Below, in pieces: positions 30,265 through 39,100 of a stretch of DNA of 60,101 bases; within the stretch, counting starts at the first letter, position 1, and every line of letters starts with the position of its first letter. The notes beneath the pieces are model-generated. The model did not search any database. It saw only the letters and a list, made by a program, of their open reading frames with translations, and was not told where the DNA came from. The stretch spans positions 1 through 60,101 of the IMG/VR virus record IMGVR_UViG_3300020430_000017. The stretch is one strand, 5' to 3'. The position numbers were made by a program, and so were the translations under genes. Source of the stretch: a virus.

Positions 30265-30519
30265 TCAACTGCTGAATAAAAAATCTTTCAAATACGCAGC
30301 GCGAAGCGAGATCTTGTGGAGTGCCCTTTTTTCTAACTGTTGAATCCTCGCTGGCGTGTATCCTAATCGCTTTGCCACTTCCTCTAAAGTCATGGCTCCG
30401 TTCTTCCGAACTGCTATCAGTGTGCAGTTGTTGTCCTCTGTGTAATCTATCCACAATCGACATTCTTCTTCTTTGCAATCTTCGTTTTCTTTAAGGCACC
30501 GTCTTGCACAGCGCCTCAT
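30265..30519 (-). CDS. Sigma-70 region 4-like factor with Cys cluster
   Basis: An 84-residue protein. Its second half, M-T-L-E-E-V-A-K-R-L-G-Y-T and R-I-Q-Q-L-E-K-R-A-L, is the sigma region 4 helix-turn-helix that binds -35 elements. The first half has Cys at 4, 8, 15, 20 and 32 and could hold a metal. Such short sigma-4-like proteins occur in T4-like phages, where one could divert RNA polymerase to phage promoters. It is a candidate reader of the TTGAATAAA box. Confidence 0.8.
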   Translation of the reverse strand: MRRCARRCLKENEDCKEEECRLWIDYTEDNNCTLIAVRKNGAMTLEEVAKRLGYTPARIQQLEKRALHKISLRAAYLKDFLFSS

Positions 30520-30785
30520 CTGACACCCTTTACTTCCTCTGCTACCATCATAGCTTGATGCAGCTTAGAAATGATATCGTACCCGTCTATAATGTTCACA
30601 TGGTCACAACGGAACCACTCTTCGGTAAACTCGGGCGGGACAGGCGATGTCCACTTGACCTTGTACCACCGCCATGGTGGTAGCGGTGCTCCGCATTCAC
30701 GCAACTCTGTGTCTAGAATCACGCCGTAGTATGGTGGGTCTGTTTTTCTATTCCAACATACAATCTTTCCTCTACAATCCTTCAT
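30516..30785 (-). CDS. SH3-like small protein (RGKIVCW type)
   Basis: An 89-residue protein from the ATG at 30785. C-R-G-K-I-V-C-W and Y-Y-G-V-I-L-D-T at the start and W-R-W-Y-K-V-K-W give a strand pattern like the barrel family, though the G-D-L-V signature is replaced by G-K-I-V. It overlaps the sigma-like gene by 4 bp. Confidence 0.62.
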   Translation of the reverse strand: MKDCRGKIVCWNRKTDPPYYGVILDTELRECGAPLPPWRWYKVKWTSPVPPEFTEEWFRCDHVNIIDGYDIISKLHQAMMVAEEVKGVR

Positions 30786-31098
30786 GTTCTTCCTCAATCA
30801 TATCAAATATATTCTCAATCTCATTGGAGTTGAGTGCTAGTTTATTAGACAATTCTTTTCCTTCGTTCTTCAACTTCTTTGACTTAGCCAGCTTCGCTTT
30901 ACTCTGGCTGCTCTTCTTCAACTTTAATGTTTCTATAAACTCTTCAAACTCTGCGTCATCATTTAGGTATGCCTCAATGCAACCCCGAAAGAAGTCAGAC
31001 TGCTTGATACCGTCATAATGCAAGCGAATGCGTAGCTTGGCGTGTACTTGGTCATTCTCCCTGAATACTACTCGCTTGTTGTAGAACTCATCGGACAT
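30772..31098 (-). CDS. Possible ribbon-helix-helix DNA-binding protein
   Basis: A 108-residue protein. H-A-K-L-R-I-R-L-H-Y-D-G reads as a strand followed by the helix K-Q-S-D-F-F-R-G-C-I-E-A-Y-L, the order of a ribbon-helix-helix DNA-binding fold. A long Lys/Ser-rich helix and acidic tail follow. I recognise it as a conserved protein of T4-like marine phages. It shares the start/stop junction of the IMPDH/GMPR gene upstream. Confidence 0.65.
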   Translation of the reverse strand: MSDEFYNKRVVFRENDQVHAKLRIRLHYDGIKQSDFFRGCIEAYLNDDAEFEEFIETLKLKKSSQSKAKLAKSKKLKNEGKELSNKLALNSNEIENIFDMIEEEHEGL

Positions 31099-32123
31099 TA
31101 CTTAATACCCAAGATGTGTGTGCCTGACTCTCTCATGCCCGCTGCGGTCTGCCGTGTGAACACAGCCTTTGTCTGTAGTTCAATCAAAGTCCGTGCGCCC
31201 GTATAGGAGAAGCCACTGCGAATGCCCTTATCTAAGCTGTACAGCACATTCTTTACTGTACCCTTGGATGGGAGAACAGTGGAGATCCCCTCCAGCGATG
31301 ATGCTGAACCTCTCCAGTCCTTTTGCGCCTCTTCTGACGCCATGCCACGGTAGGTTTTGTGGGGCTCGCCATCAATATAAATGATCTCGCCGGGAGTCTC
31401 GGACGTGCCAGAAAGAAGTGAGCCAACCATTACACAGTCTGCGCCTGCAGCAAGAGCCTTTACAATATCACCACTGTTGCGGATACCTCCGTCAGCAATG
31501 ATAGTAACGTCGCGGTCTGTCTTGGCACAGTCAACCACTGTCTGTAAGCCGGGATGACCATGACCGGTCTGGATTCGCGTGGAGCAGATAGAACCGCCTC
31601 CGATGTTACACCGAACAGAGTCGGCACCCCAGTCAGACAGCGCGTTAATGCCATCGAGCGTAGCAACATTGCCCGCCATGATGTGTACGGTGTCACCAAA
31701 TGTATCTCTAAGCTGCTTTAATGCAGACTCCATTAGCACATGATGACCGTGAGCCACGTCCACACACAATACTTTTGTGCCCATCGCAACCAGCGCCTTT
31801 GCTCTGTCGTGATAATCTCCGGTCACGCCGATAGCTGCTGCCTTGATACCCCTGTTGACCTTTCTGATCATCCTCGCTTGTTCATCGGTTGAGCAATAGC
31901 GATGGATAATGCCCATGCCGCCAGCCTTGTTCATAGCGTTCGCCATAGCCGGTCCAGTAACTGTATCCATTGGCGACGAAATGACAGGCAGGTGAAGCCT
32001 TATAGGTCTAGACCATCTGCCACCAAGGTTTGTGCCAACATCAATTTCCTGTCGGCTTCGGATATCTGAGTACTGTGGCACAAGCAACACATCATCATAT
32101 GTTAGGCTCACTAAAGTTCTCAT
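31098..32123 (-). CDS. IMP dehydrogenase/GMP reductase family enzyme
   Basis: A 341-residue TIM-barrel enzyme without CBS domains. It has [10 protein letters not shown] at the start, [17 protein letters not shown] with the catalytic Cys, and [10 protein letters not shown]. The later Y-R-G-M-A-S block and the length resemble GMP reductase more than IMP dehydrogenase. It would act in purine interconversion, feeding guanine nucleotides for phage DNA. Which reaction it runs cannot be settled by eye. Confidence 0.9.
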   Translation of the reverse strand: MRTLVSLTYDDVLLVPQYSDIRSRQEIDVGTNLGGRWSRPIRLHLPVISSPMDTVTGPAMANAMNKAGGMGIIHRYCSTDEQARMIRKVNRGIKAAAIGVTGDYHDRAKALVAMGTKVLCVDVAHGHHVLMESALKQLRDTFGDTVHIMAGNVATLDGINALSDWGADSVRCNIGGGSICSTRIQTGHGHPGLQTVVDCAKTDRDVTIIADGGIRNSGDIVKALAAGADCVMVGSLLSGTSETPGEIIYIDGEPHKTYRGMASEEAQKDWRGSASSLEGISTVLPSKGTVKNVLYSLDKGIRSGFSYTGARTLIELQTKAVFTRQTAAGMRESGTHILGIK

Positions 32124-32386
32124 TTCATTTCTCCCTTCTCATACTTCTCAACAACGCGCTGTGCAGCATCCCAGCAATCTGGGCAGTACAGCCTGACCGT
32201 CTTCTGCTGTTCCCGCACTACAACATTCCACGTTGCTAGCATTTCCCTATCACGTTTATCAAACTCTTTCTCGCACATCAAACAAGAATCCGGCAGTTTT
32301 GTATAGATGCCCATCTTGTCGGCTAGGTCTGGGTTGCCGCTCTTTCTTTCCATCTTGGCTGCTGCACGGCGTTGCTTGCGATTCAT
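32120..32386 (-). CDS. Conserved small zinc-ribbon protein (88 aa)
   Basis: From the ATG at 32386 it starts M-N-R-K-Q-R-R-A-A-A-K-M, a very basic start, then C-L-M-C and later C-P-D-C, two zinc-binding pairs. N-V-V-V-R-E-Q-Q-K lies between. I recognise this M-N-R-K-Q-R-R protein as conserved in T4-like marine phages, with no known role. It overlaps the start of the IMPDH-like gene. Confidence 0.7.
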   Translation of the reverse strand: MNRKQRRAAAKMERKSGNPDLADKMGIYTKLPDSCLMCEKEFDKRDREMLATWNVVVREQQKTVRLYCPDCWDAAQRVVEKYEKGEMK

Positions 32387-32874
32387 CGAGTGAGCGCCCC
32401 CATGACTGGTGGTGCGCCTTGAGCCCATGACGGGTGTTTGCGGAACACAACAACTGCTGACGGGAATGGTGCGGAGTTGTCGCTATCACCAAACTTAAGA
32501 CGACCCTTGATAAAATATACGAACTCTGCCTTCATCACATAGTCGTGCCAATACTTTGTATCTGTCCTCGCCGGGATCAGCATGACAACCTTAGTATTGT
32601 TATCTGCCTCGGCTGACTCGTACCCCTTACGGATCCACTGGTCAATACCACGACCGTACGGAGGATTAACAAATACGGTGTGTCCCGTCCAGTCCTTAGA
32701 CAGACCATCCTCTGCTTCTGTGTAGAAGTTGGCGCACTTTGTGTTGTGCGGTGATGCGCATGGGTCCAAGTCAAAGGGACCGAAGCGCCAGTTTAGCTTG
32801 TCAAAGAAATCCTGTGGCGTTGCCCAGTCACCAGTTGCGCTGGAGAACATTACTTTTTGTGTTGCTTTATCCAT
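32383..32874 (-). CDS. Phage N6-adenine methyltransferase (DNA_N_6_adenine)
   Basis: From the ATG at 32874, supported by GGAGGC upstream, this 163-residue protein has W-A-T-P-Q-D-F-F-D-K-L, F-D-L-D-P-C-A-S and V-F-V-N-P-P-Y-G-R. The D-L-D-P-C and N-P-P-Y motifs define the phage DNA N-6-adenine methyltransferase family. It is the third adenine methylase in the window. The target site is unknown. Confidence 0.88.
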   Translation of the reverse strand: MDKATQKVMFSSATGDWATPQDFFDKLNWRFGPFDLDPCASPHNTKCANFYTEAEDGLSKDWTGHTVFVNPPYGRGIDQWIRKGYESAEADNNTKVVMLIPARTDTKYWHDYVMKAEFVYFIKGRLKFGDSDNSAPFPSAVVVFRKHPSWAQGAPPVMGALTR

Positions 32875-34060
32875 TGCGTGCCTCCACTTGTACAAATGCT
32901 TGCTCTGCCACATCCCACTCCCACGCTTCTGTCTCAGTCAAATCAACGATCTGATGAACCCAGATGACTCGCTGAACTAGTGGGTACTTTGCATTTCTGT
33001 GGCGTTGGTTAAGGTTGAACTCGGTTAGTGCCTTCATTACGCTACTTCGCTCATCGGTAACTGACTTGAGAGAAGTCAAGGGTGATCCGTACGTTGCTCC
33101 CGCTCGTAAAATAAGGTAGTGAGGATGGTTGTCGTTTGTATCCACTGGCTGTTTCGACCACCATTCGCGCATACGACGGAGCACCGACTGCTTGCCGCTG
33201 GGCATAAAAATCATTCGGGCGTGTTGATTTTCGGTGTTCCAAGTGCCGTTAAAATATTTATTGTACAAAGCAGGAGCACCACTCCAATCTTGTTCGTGAA
33301 CGATGACCTGACCGATATGCGATGCAAAGCAGGCATTAGCGAGAGCACCCAGCTTCTTAGCCATCTTCGGCAAACCATACTTACTATCGCGAACAATAAT
33401 CTCCTGCTTTGCCCACTCAAGCTTCTGCTCTTCTGTGTAGGCGAGGTATGTCGGGTCTTCTTCGGAGATAAGTTCCCACTCCGTAAGGACTTGGTGAACT
33501 AAGTCTCCGCTCTCTTCTGGTCGCGTCCAGTGACTTTGCCGGTTACCAATCTCTGCCAACGTCTTAATGCGGCGCTTAAATTGAATCTCTGAATAGTCGC
33601 TCAAATCAATCACAACCAAGTTGCACAATGATTTATTTCCCGCTGCAATGCCCATTTCATGAGCGCGTACGCGCTTGTTACCGCAAAATACCCAAAGCAT
33701 ATCATTCCACAATGCGGCATGGATAATGCGGTCCTGTGGTACATCGAGAGTGTAGAACTCCTTAAAGTACTGTCGAGCGCTAGTTCCGTCGATAGAGTTT
33801 GTGCCGAGAATTCTAGTCTGAGCGTATCTGTACAGCGGGTGGGTCGCAGGGGCAAGGTTGGAAAGGTCGTGCGCTTCCAAGATTTCTAGATCATCATCGT
33901 GATCAATGTAGTTCTGCCAAAGCTCTCCTTGTCGAATATCAGAGTCGGAAGTCGGAGCAAAATGCTGTAACCTTCTGATTCGACTCTCTGCATCGGTATA
34001 ATACTTTGAGTTCTTAGCTTCTCTGATTCGTCGCCATGTTGACTTCTTGTTTTTACTCAT
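32867..34060 (-). CDS. ParB/Srx-like domain protein
   Basis: From the ATG at 34060 this protein has 397 residues. A segment near 105-140 (R-I-I-H-A-A-L-W, then F-C-G-N-K-R-V-R-A-H-E) resembles the G-x-x-R motif of ParB/Srx-fold nucleases and sulphiredoxins. The rest is not recognised, but R-R-M-R-E-W-W and W-V-H-Q-I-V-D-L are strand- and helix-like. It sits between a PD-(D/E)xK gene and the adenine methylase and overlaps both, which suggests DNA work. Confidence 0.55.
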   Translation of the reverse strand: MSKNKKSTWRRIREAKNSKYYTDAESRIRRLQHFAPTSDSDIRQGELWQNYIDHDDDLEILEAHDLSNLAPATHPLYRYAQTRILGTNSIDGTSARQYFKEFYTLDVPQDRIIHAALWNDMLWVFCGNKRVRAHEMGIAAGNKSLCNLVVIDLSDYSEIQFKRRIKTLAEIGNRQSHWTRPEESGDLVHQVLTEWELISEEDPTYLAYTEEQKLEWAKQEIIVRDSKYGLPKMAKKLGALANACFASHIGQVIVHEQDWSGAPALYNKYFNGTWNTENQHARMIFMPSGKQSVLRRMREWWSKQPVDTNDNHPHYLILRAGATYGSPLTSLKSVTDERSSVMKALTEFNLNQRHRNAKYPLVQRVIWVHQIVDLTETEAWEWDVAEQAFVQVEARNG

Positions 34061-34481
34061 CTGTGCTCCCTGCGGGTTGGTTGTGGTTAGTGGGGAAATC
34101 ATCAGGAGGATTTTTCTTCACACTAAAAGACTTTGTTGGAATTTTAGAATAATTCTCAAGTTTATAAAAATAACAGGAGTCTTCTGCTTTGTTGTATCCA
34201 ACTAGCCAGTCAATCCCATGCTCTGCATAGTCAAGAGAATTTCTAGGTTTTCCATTTTGACTAACCACCTCACTTGAGCGATCAACTACCTTGGTAATAC
34301 TGTTACCCTTCATTGTCTTAACCTGAATCGTCTGAAACGATCCATTGATATCAGCTACTAAATCGTACGTCGCATCGCGACTGATTGGCTCTAGTACATG
34401 CCAGCCTCGCCTTACTATCTCCATGGATACTGCCATTTCGCTGAGATCTCCGCTCTGATTTGATAAATGTCGATAGGTCAT
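34053..34481 (-). CDS. PD-(D/E)xK endonuclease-like protein (PDDEXK_5 type)
   Basis: A 142-residue protein with G-D-L-S-E-M-A-V at residues 11-18, Y-D-L-V-A-D near 40 and I-Q-V-K-T near 52, which gives the E ... D ... Q-x-K core of the PD-(D/E)xK fold. Homologous small proteins are listed as Holliday-junction-resolvase-like or anti-phage nucleases. It lies next to dut. Activity is likely; substrate unknown. Confidence 0.7.
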   Translation of the reverse strand: MTYRHLSNQSGDLSEMAVSMEIVRRGWHVLEPISRDATYDLVADINGSFQTIQVKTMKGNSITKVVDRSSEVVSQNGKPRNSLDYAEHGIDWLVGYNKAEDSCYFYKLENYSKIPTKSFSVKKNPPDDFPTNHNQPAGSTDE

Positions 34482-34943
34482 CTACTCACCTGTGCTCCCC
34501 AAGGCTCCATCGCCCCTGTCGCTAATTGTGATTGGATACCAGCCATATAGATCGTCGTCACCGTTGCGCTCCATAGCACGGAAGTGAACGACAGGGACCA
34601 TAACTACTTGTGCAATCTTTGAGTGCGACTCGATAGTTTGTGGCTCAGTCCCAACGTTGTGAAGGTTAATAAACACCTCGCCATCATAACCAGAGTCAAT
34701 GACGCATGCGCCGACCAGCAGACCACGCTTTGCAGCCATGCCTGAGCGATTCTTGACCTCCAGCATATATCCGTGTGGAATACCGAACCGCAATCCAGTT
34801 GGCAAGATAGCGCGACTACCGGGCTCAATTACCACCGGCTGATGATCAGGGGGGCTGAAATGGATATCCAGCCCCGCATCAGACGGGTTAGCTCGGGAGG
34901 GAGGGTGAACGTTAAGGTGCGTACGGCACCACTCGATCATCAT
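34482..34943 (-). CDS. dut: dUTPase
   Basis: A 153-residue trimeric-type dUTPase with all five motifs: D-A-G-L-D, N-R-S-G-M-A-A-K-R-G-L, I-D-S-G-Y-D-G-E-V, K-I-A-Q-V-V-M-V-P and R-G-D-G-A-L-G-S-T-G. It splits dUTP to dUMP and PPi, limiting uracil in DNA and giving precursor for dTMP. The start overlaps the stop of the small gene upstream (TAATG). Confidence 0.95.
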   Translation of the reverse strand: MMIEWCRTHLNVHPPSRANPSDAGLDIHFSPPDHQPVVIEPGSRAILPTGLRFGIPHGYMLEVKNRSGMAAKRGLLVGACVIDSGYDGEVFINLHNVGTEPQTIESHSKIAQVVMVPVVHFRAMERNGDDDLYGWYPITISDRGDGALGSTGE

Positions 34944-35230
34944 TACTCATCTCCATCAGGGTTAGCAGCAGTCGAAAGGACGCTGTAGGTATCATAAAGA
35001 GCGTCAAGATCAACTTCACCCTTCATGAGTCGGTATGCCTTAACAGCAACGCTCATTTCCTCACGGGTAAGCCAGCCTTGGCGTCGGTAATCATTCCGAA
35101 GCTCGCGGCGCTGATCCTTGTAGGGCTCCATAGCGTCTTCAATAGTTTTAAGAGAGCGGATATACTCTACGATATATCGCTGACGACGTGCTTCTGCCCC
35201 AGAAAGTGTGGGCTTCTTCTCTTCACTCAT
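34943..35230 (-). CDS. Small helical protein, weakly GapR-like (95 aa)
   Basis: A 95-residue charged protein with two long helices: Y-I-R-S-L-K-T-I-E-D-A-M-E-P-Y-K, and R-E-E-M-S-V-A-V-K-A-Y-R. The pattern weakly recalls DUF2312/GapR DNA-binding proteins, but this is not secure. It is the first gene after a strong sigma-70 promoter, so it heads the dut operon. Confidence 0.62.
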   Translation of the reverse strand: MSEEKKPTLSGAEARRQRYIVEYIRSLKTIEDAMEPYKDQRRELRNDYRRQGWLTREEMSVAVKAYRLMKGEVDLDALYDTYSVLSTAANPDGDE

Positions 35231-35263
35231 TGTATCTCCTTAGTGAGAGTGGTTAGTGTGTAT

Positions 35264-35292
35264 ATAATACCAGCTTACTTGTTGGCTGTCAA
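35264..35292 (-). promoter_or_regulatory. Strong sigma-70 promoter
   Basis: Minus strand TTGACA (35287-35292), 17 bp, TATTAT (35264-35269), 34 bp before the ATG at 35230. The -35 is consensus and the -10 differs at one position. It would drive the dut operon. Confidence 0.88.
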
Positions 35293-35526
35293 CTACTTTT
35301 TTTCTTTTTCATGCTTTCGCCACCAATGGTCACGAAGCTCTATGATGTTATCACGCAGGAAGCCATCATCCGGGTTCTGTGCATATGCCTGTTCGTATTC
35401 GCGCATCATTTCTTCAATCATGCGCTCGCTACGCCTGATACGGATCCGTGCCATCACCAACCCGACCAAGAGAAAGACGAAGAACAGAACAAAGAACGAA
35501 CCGAATACTACAGCAAAACCTTCCAT
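35293..35526 (-). CDS. Single-pass membrane protein (77 aa)
   Basis: From the ATG at 35526 the protein begins with a long membrane helix, V-V-F-G-S-F-F-V-L-F-F-V-F, then a charged cytoplasmic-type tail (E-R-M-I-E-E-M-M-R-E-Y). It follows the ClpP copy 2 gene after 7 bp and precedes the promoter above. Its stop is next to the TTGACA. Confidence 0.65.
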   Translation of the reverse strand: MEGFAVVFGSFFVLFFVFLLVGLVMARIRIRRSERMIEEMMREYEQAYAQNPDDGFLRDNIIELRDHWWRKHEKEKK

Positions 35527-35533
35527 GTTATAA

Positions 35534-36145
35534 CTAGTCCGCTGAAAATTTGATGTCAACGTTAATGTCTACCTCAAACTGAGGGACACCAATGTGGTCA
35601 ACCAAGCCATGCTCAAGTGCCTCGTCGGGCTCCAAGTACCAGTCTGCGTGCCCACGGTCATGGATGTGCTTCAAGAAATATGTTTTGTTCTTGCCGCAGT
35701 TCTGTGCCATCATGTGGTAGACGCTCTTTTGTAACCTCTCGGCTTCCTTCGCATCAGATTTGATCTCTTCAATCTTGCCCCATGCACCACTTGATACATC
35801 ATGAATCATGACAGTTGCGTACGGGTCGCAATATCTCATGCCCTTGGTTCCGAAGGTCGAGAAGATAGCACCACAGGACATAGCCTTGCCCTGAATGAAG
35901 GTGGCGACAGGCAGCTTAGAGCTACGCACATCTGAAATCATAGACATCAGACTGTACACAGCGCCGCCATAACTATCAATAATGATAGGGATGACAGGCT
36001 GACCAGTGTTGTGTGCCTTTGCCATTTGATTAGTGAAGTCTCTGGCAGCGACCTCGTTAAAGTTTCTCACCCTGATGATTACAGGAAAGCCTTCCTTCAA
36101 CGTGTATTCTTTCAGTAGAGGACTAGCGTTAATAATGTGTTTCAT
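35534..36145 (-). CDS. clpP: ClpP-like serine protease, copy 2
   Basis: A 203-residue ClpP-family protein with Ser in K-A-M-S-C-G-A-I near 89 and His in V-M-I-H-D-V-S-S-G-A-W-G-K near 113, plus I-D-S-Y-G-G-A-V for substrate binding. It shares only the fold with copy 1 and has no N-terminal extension. It lies 3 bp after the polymerase gene in the transcript. Its position in a replication operon favours a role other than capsid maturation, but that is inference. Confidence 0.9.
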   Translation of the reverse strand: MKHIINASPLLKEYTLKEGFPVIIRVRNFNEVAARDFTNQMAKAHNTGQPVIPIIIDSYGGAVYSLMSMISDVRSSKLPVATFIQGKAMSCGAIFSTFGTKGMRYCDPYATVMIHDVSSGAWGKIEEIKSDAKEAERLQKSVYHMMAQNCGKNKTYFLKHIHDRGHADWYLEPDEALEHGLVDHIGVPQFEVDINVDIKFSAD

Positions 36146-36147
36146 GT

Positions 36148-39100
36148 TTACCCCAATAGTCTAAAGTTGTGGTGAATCGAGCGCGTGCTAAATCCCCACT
36201 TTGGATCATAGTCCAGCTTCGCCATGTATGGACGATTGATTTGAACGTTGTCGCCTCGCTCGGGTCTTACGCCCCAGCACTTAATCTTTGTTGTCTTGTT
36301 AGACGAATCGATTGCCTCAACAATCCAATATGTCTTTCCGTTCTTTGTCTTGCGTGGAATAATCTTACGAGGCACAAACCATGCCACCTGCAGATCTGGA
36401 TCAAACTCGCCGAGAGGCGGGACAAACTTTTCTTCCAGCCGCTGACGAACACGCTCGCTGAGAACTAAGTCGAACGGGAACACACCGGTAAGGTCAACTT
36501 GATACTGAATCAATTCTTCCTCGGTGAATGCACCCTCGTCTGCGTATGCCTCGATGTTCTCGATGAACCGCTTCTTGTTCTTTGGGCGGTCCACGGCAAC
36601 ACATGACCAGAAGTGCTTGAGTCCGGTGAACCGGTCGTCCATCAGAGAGTTGAGTGCTTGACAGCGAATCAACACATCCAGAGCCTTCTTGTTCAACTTA
36701 GAGTATGTAATGTTTTCGTTGAACAAAAACTCTTCAACGTTAGCAAATGGACGGTTAGCAATCACCTGTGCGATAGCTGCCTCGCCCAAGCCCTTGACCG
36801 AAGTGAGTGGCTGGATGAGCGTTCTGCCGTCCTCGCTGATCTCCCAGACTGTGCCAGACTTGTTGATGTCAAGCGGTGCAATCTCAAAGCCATAGTTCTT
36901 GGCGACATTGATTGCCTTTTCCTTGCGAGACTCTGGCTCCTTGTCCAAGAAAGATGCCAGCCACTCGGCAGGATAGTAATTCATCAACCACGCGCACTGG
37001 AACGAGAGGACCGAGTACGACACTGCATGTGACTTATTGAAGCCATAACCAGAAAAGTACTCAAAAGTATCCCACAGTCCCTCAGCGTCTGCGACCTTGA
37101 TGCCTTTCTCTTGGCAACCTTCAACAAACTTTTTATGAATAAGCGCTTTCTTATCATTCTTGCCTGTACCCTTCTTGGTAAGTAGTTTCCGCAACAAGTT
37201 ACCCTCATCGAGCGTCAAGTCCTTACCCAGCTTGTGAGCCAAGATAGCAATCTGCTCTTGGAAGATGAGGAAGCCAAATGTCTCTTCGGTTACCTCTTGC
37301 ACGATAGGGTGAATGTACTTCACATACTGTGGGCTGTTCTTGGCATCGACGTAATCTTTATCAACGCCAGCACTCAGTGGACCGGGACGAAAGATAGACG
37401 TGATAGCAGAAATGTCAATGATGCTGGTCGGCTTGGCGCGAACACAAAACTGTTGCGCTCCGTTCTCAGTAAACTGAAAAACGCCTCCCCACTTGCCTGC
37501 ATGAAAAACATTTTCGTATACCTCTTGGTCATCAAAGTCAATCGAATCGGGATGAAGGTTATTATTATAGAACTCACGGACCTGCTCAAAGCTAGGATCC
37601 TCGACCCCATGATGGCGCTGGAGAATGTGACGGATGGCACCTTCAATCATTCGCAGCGTAGACAAGCCGAGAATATCAAACTTAATAAATCCCATCGGCT
37701 CAAGGTGTCGGACGTTCTGACCCTCGGACCATGGCGTTTGTCGAACACCGCCTGAGTTAATCAGCGGCATGTACTGGTCAAGATTCTCAGCGACCACAAC
37801 ACCGCCAGCATGACGCGAGCATGAGCGAGTCTGTCCATAGAGCGCGTTAACGTGTGTCTTCACATGTGGATACTTGTTAAGGAAAGCCTGCAAGGTTCCG
37901 CTAAACTCCATCACCTCTTCAAAAGTGGGAGTATAGACGCCAGCCTTGATTCCGTGGCGCTGCTTCGCTGGACCTGTAGCCTCAAACATCATCGTGCTCG
38001 TCACCGCATTGACCTCGGTGAACGGGATACCATAGAACTTAGAGATATCCTTGATGAGCGACTTAAGTTGCAGAGTGTTCCAGTTGGAAATGGGAGCAAC
38101 GGTATCTTCACCCCACTGCTCGATAAGCTCTTCTTTCAGGACCATCGGGTCAGACACATCGTAATCAATATCTGGGTAGTCCGTGGCATCGGAACGCAGG
38201 AAGCGGGAGAACAGCAGACCGTACTTGATAGGATCAATCTGTGTAATGCCCAGCGCATATGCCACTAGTGAGCCTGCAGCAGAGCCTCGACCGGGACCAG
38301 CCAGCATCTTCTCAGTAGCCTTGTCAGCAATAGCCTTCATGGTCAGGAAGTATTTGCTGAATCCACGGTTATCGATGACTTTCAACTCACGACGCAGCCG
38401 TTCTCGATACTCTTCATTCTTGTCAAAACCAAGTGCTCGCAAACCTTGCATCGAATATTGTACTAGTGCCTCCGTTGCGGTGGAGCCTGCTGGTACCACA
38501 AAGTCCGGTAGGCGAACGGTGTTGTCTGGAAAGAACGACTCAACGCGCTCATGAGCGATTTTGTGACCGTTCTTAATTGAACTAAGAACCAGATCATCAT
38601 CATATACAGCCCCAGCCTCAGAAGAATACTTCCGATAGGACTCCCACATTTGGTCACCGTTCTTCGGGTACAGTTCATAACCGATTTCCTCTACATCAAT
38701 AGGTAGCTCGTTGCTCTCATAATCAGGCTTAGCTTTTCCAAGCCAGCCAAGACGCTTGTACAACTCGCGATCCTTCCATGCTGTTGGGCTCGGGTAGTGA
38801 CTATCTGCCGTTGACAGTAGCTCCAGACCAAACTCGTTATGCATTTCAACGATACATTGGTTCAGTTGATGCTGCTCGGGCACATTGTTCCACTGCAACT
38901 CGCCGTACCAGCGATCGCCAAAGATAGACTGCATGCGCCGTGTCGTCGTGCGCATACGGTCAAGGCACGCTTCCTTGTCGAATGTGCGGTTGCCGTCCTC
39001 ATCAGTCTCCCAGCTTTGCCAGAAGTCTTGAGCATATACGCCACCGAGACATGCAGAAGAGGCGATGATGCCCTCTGAATATTTCTCAAGAAGCGCATAG

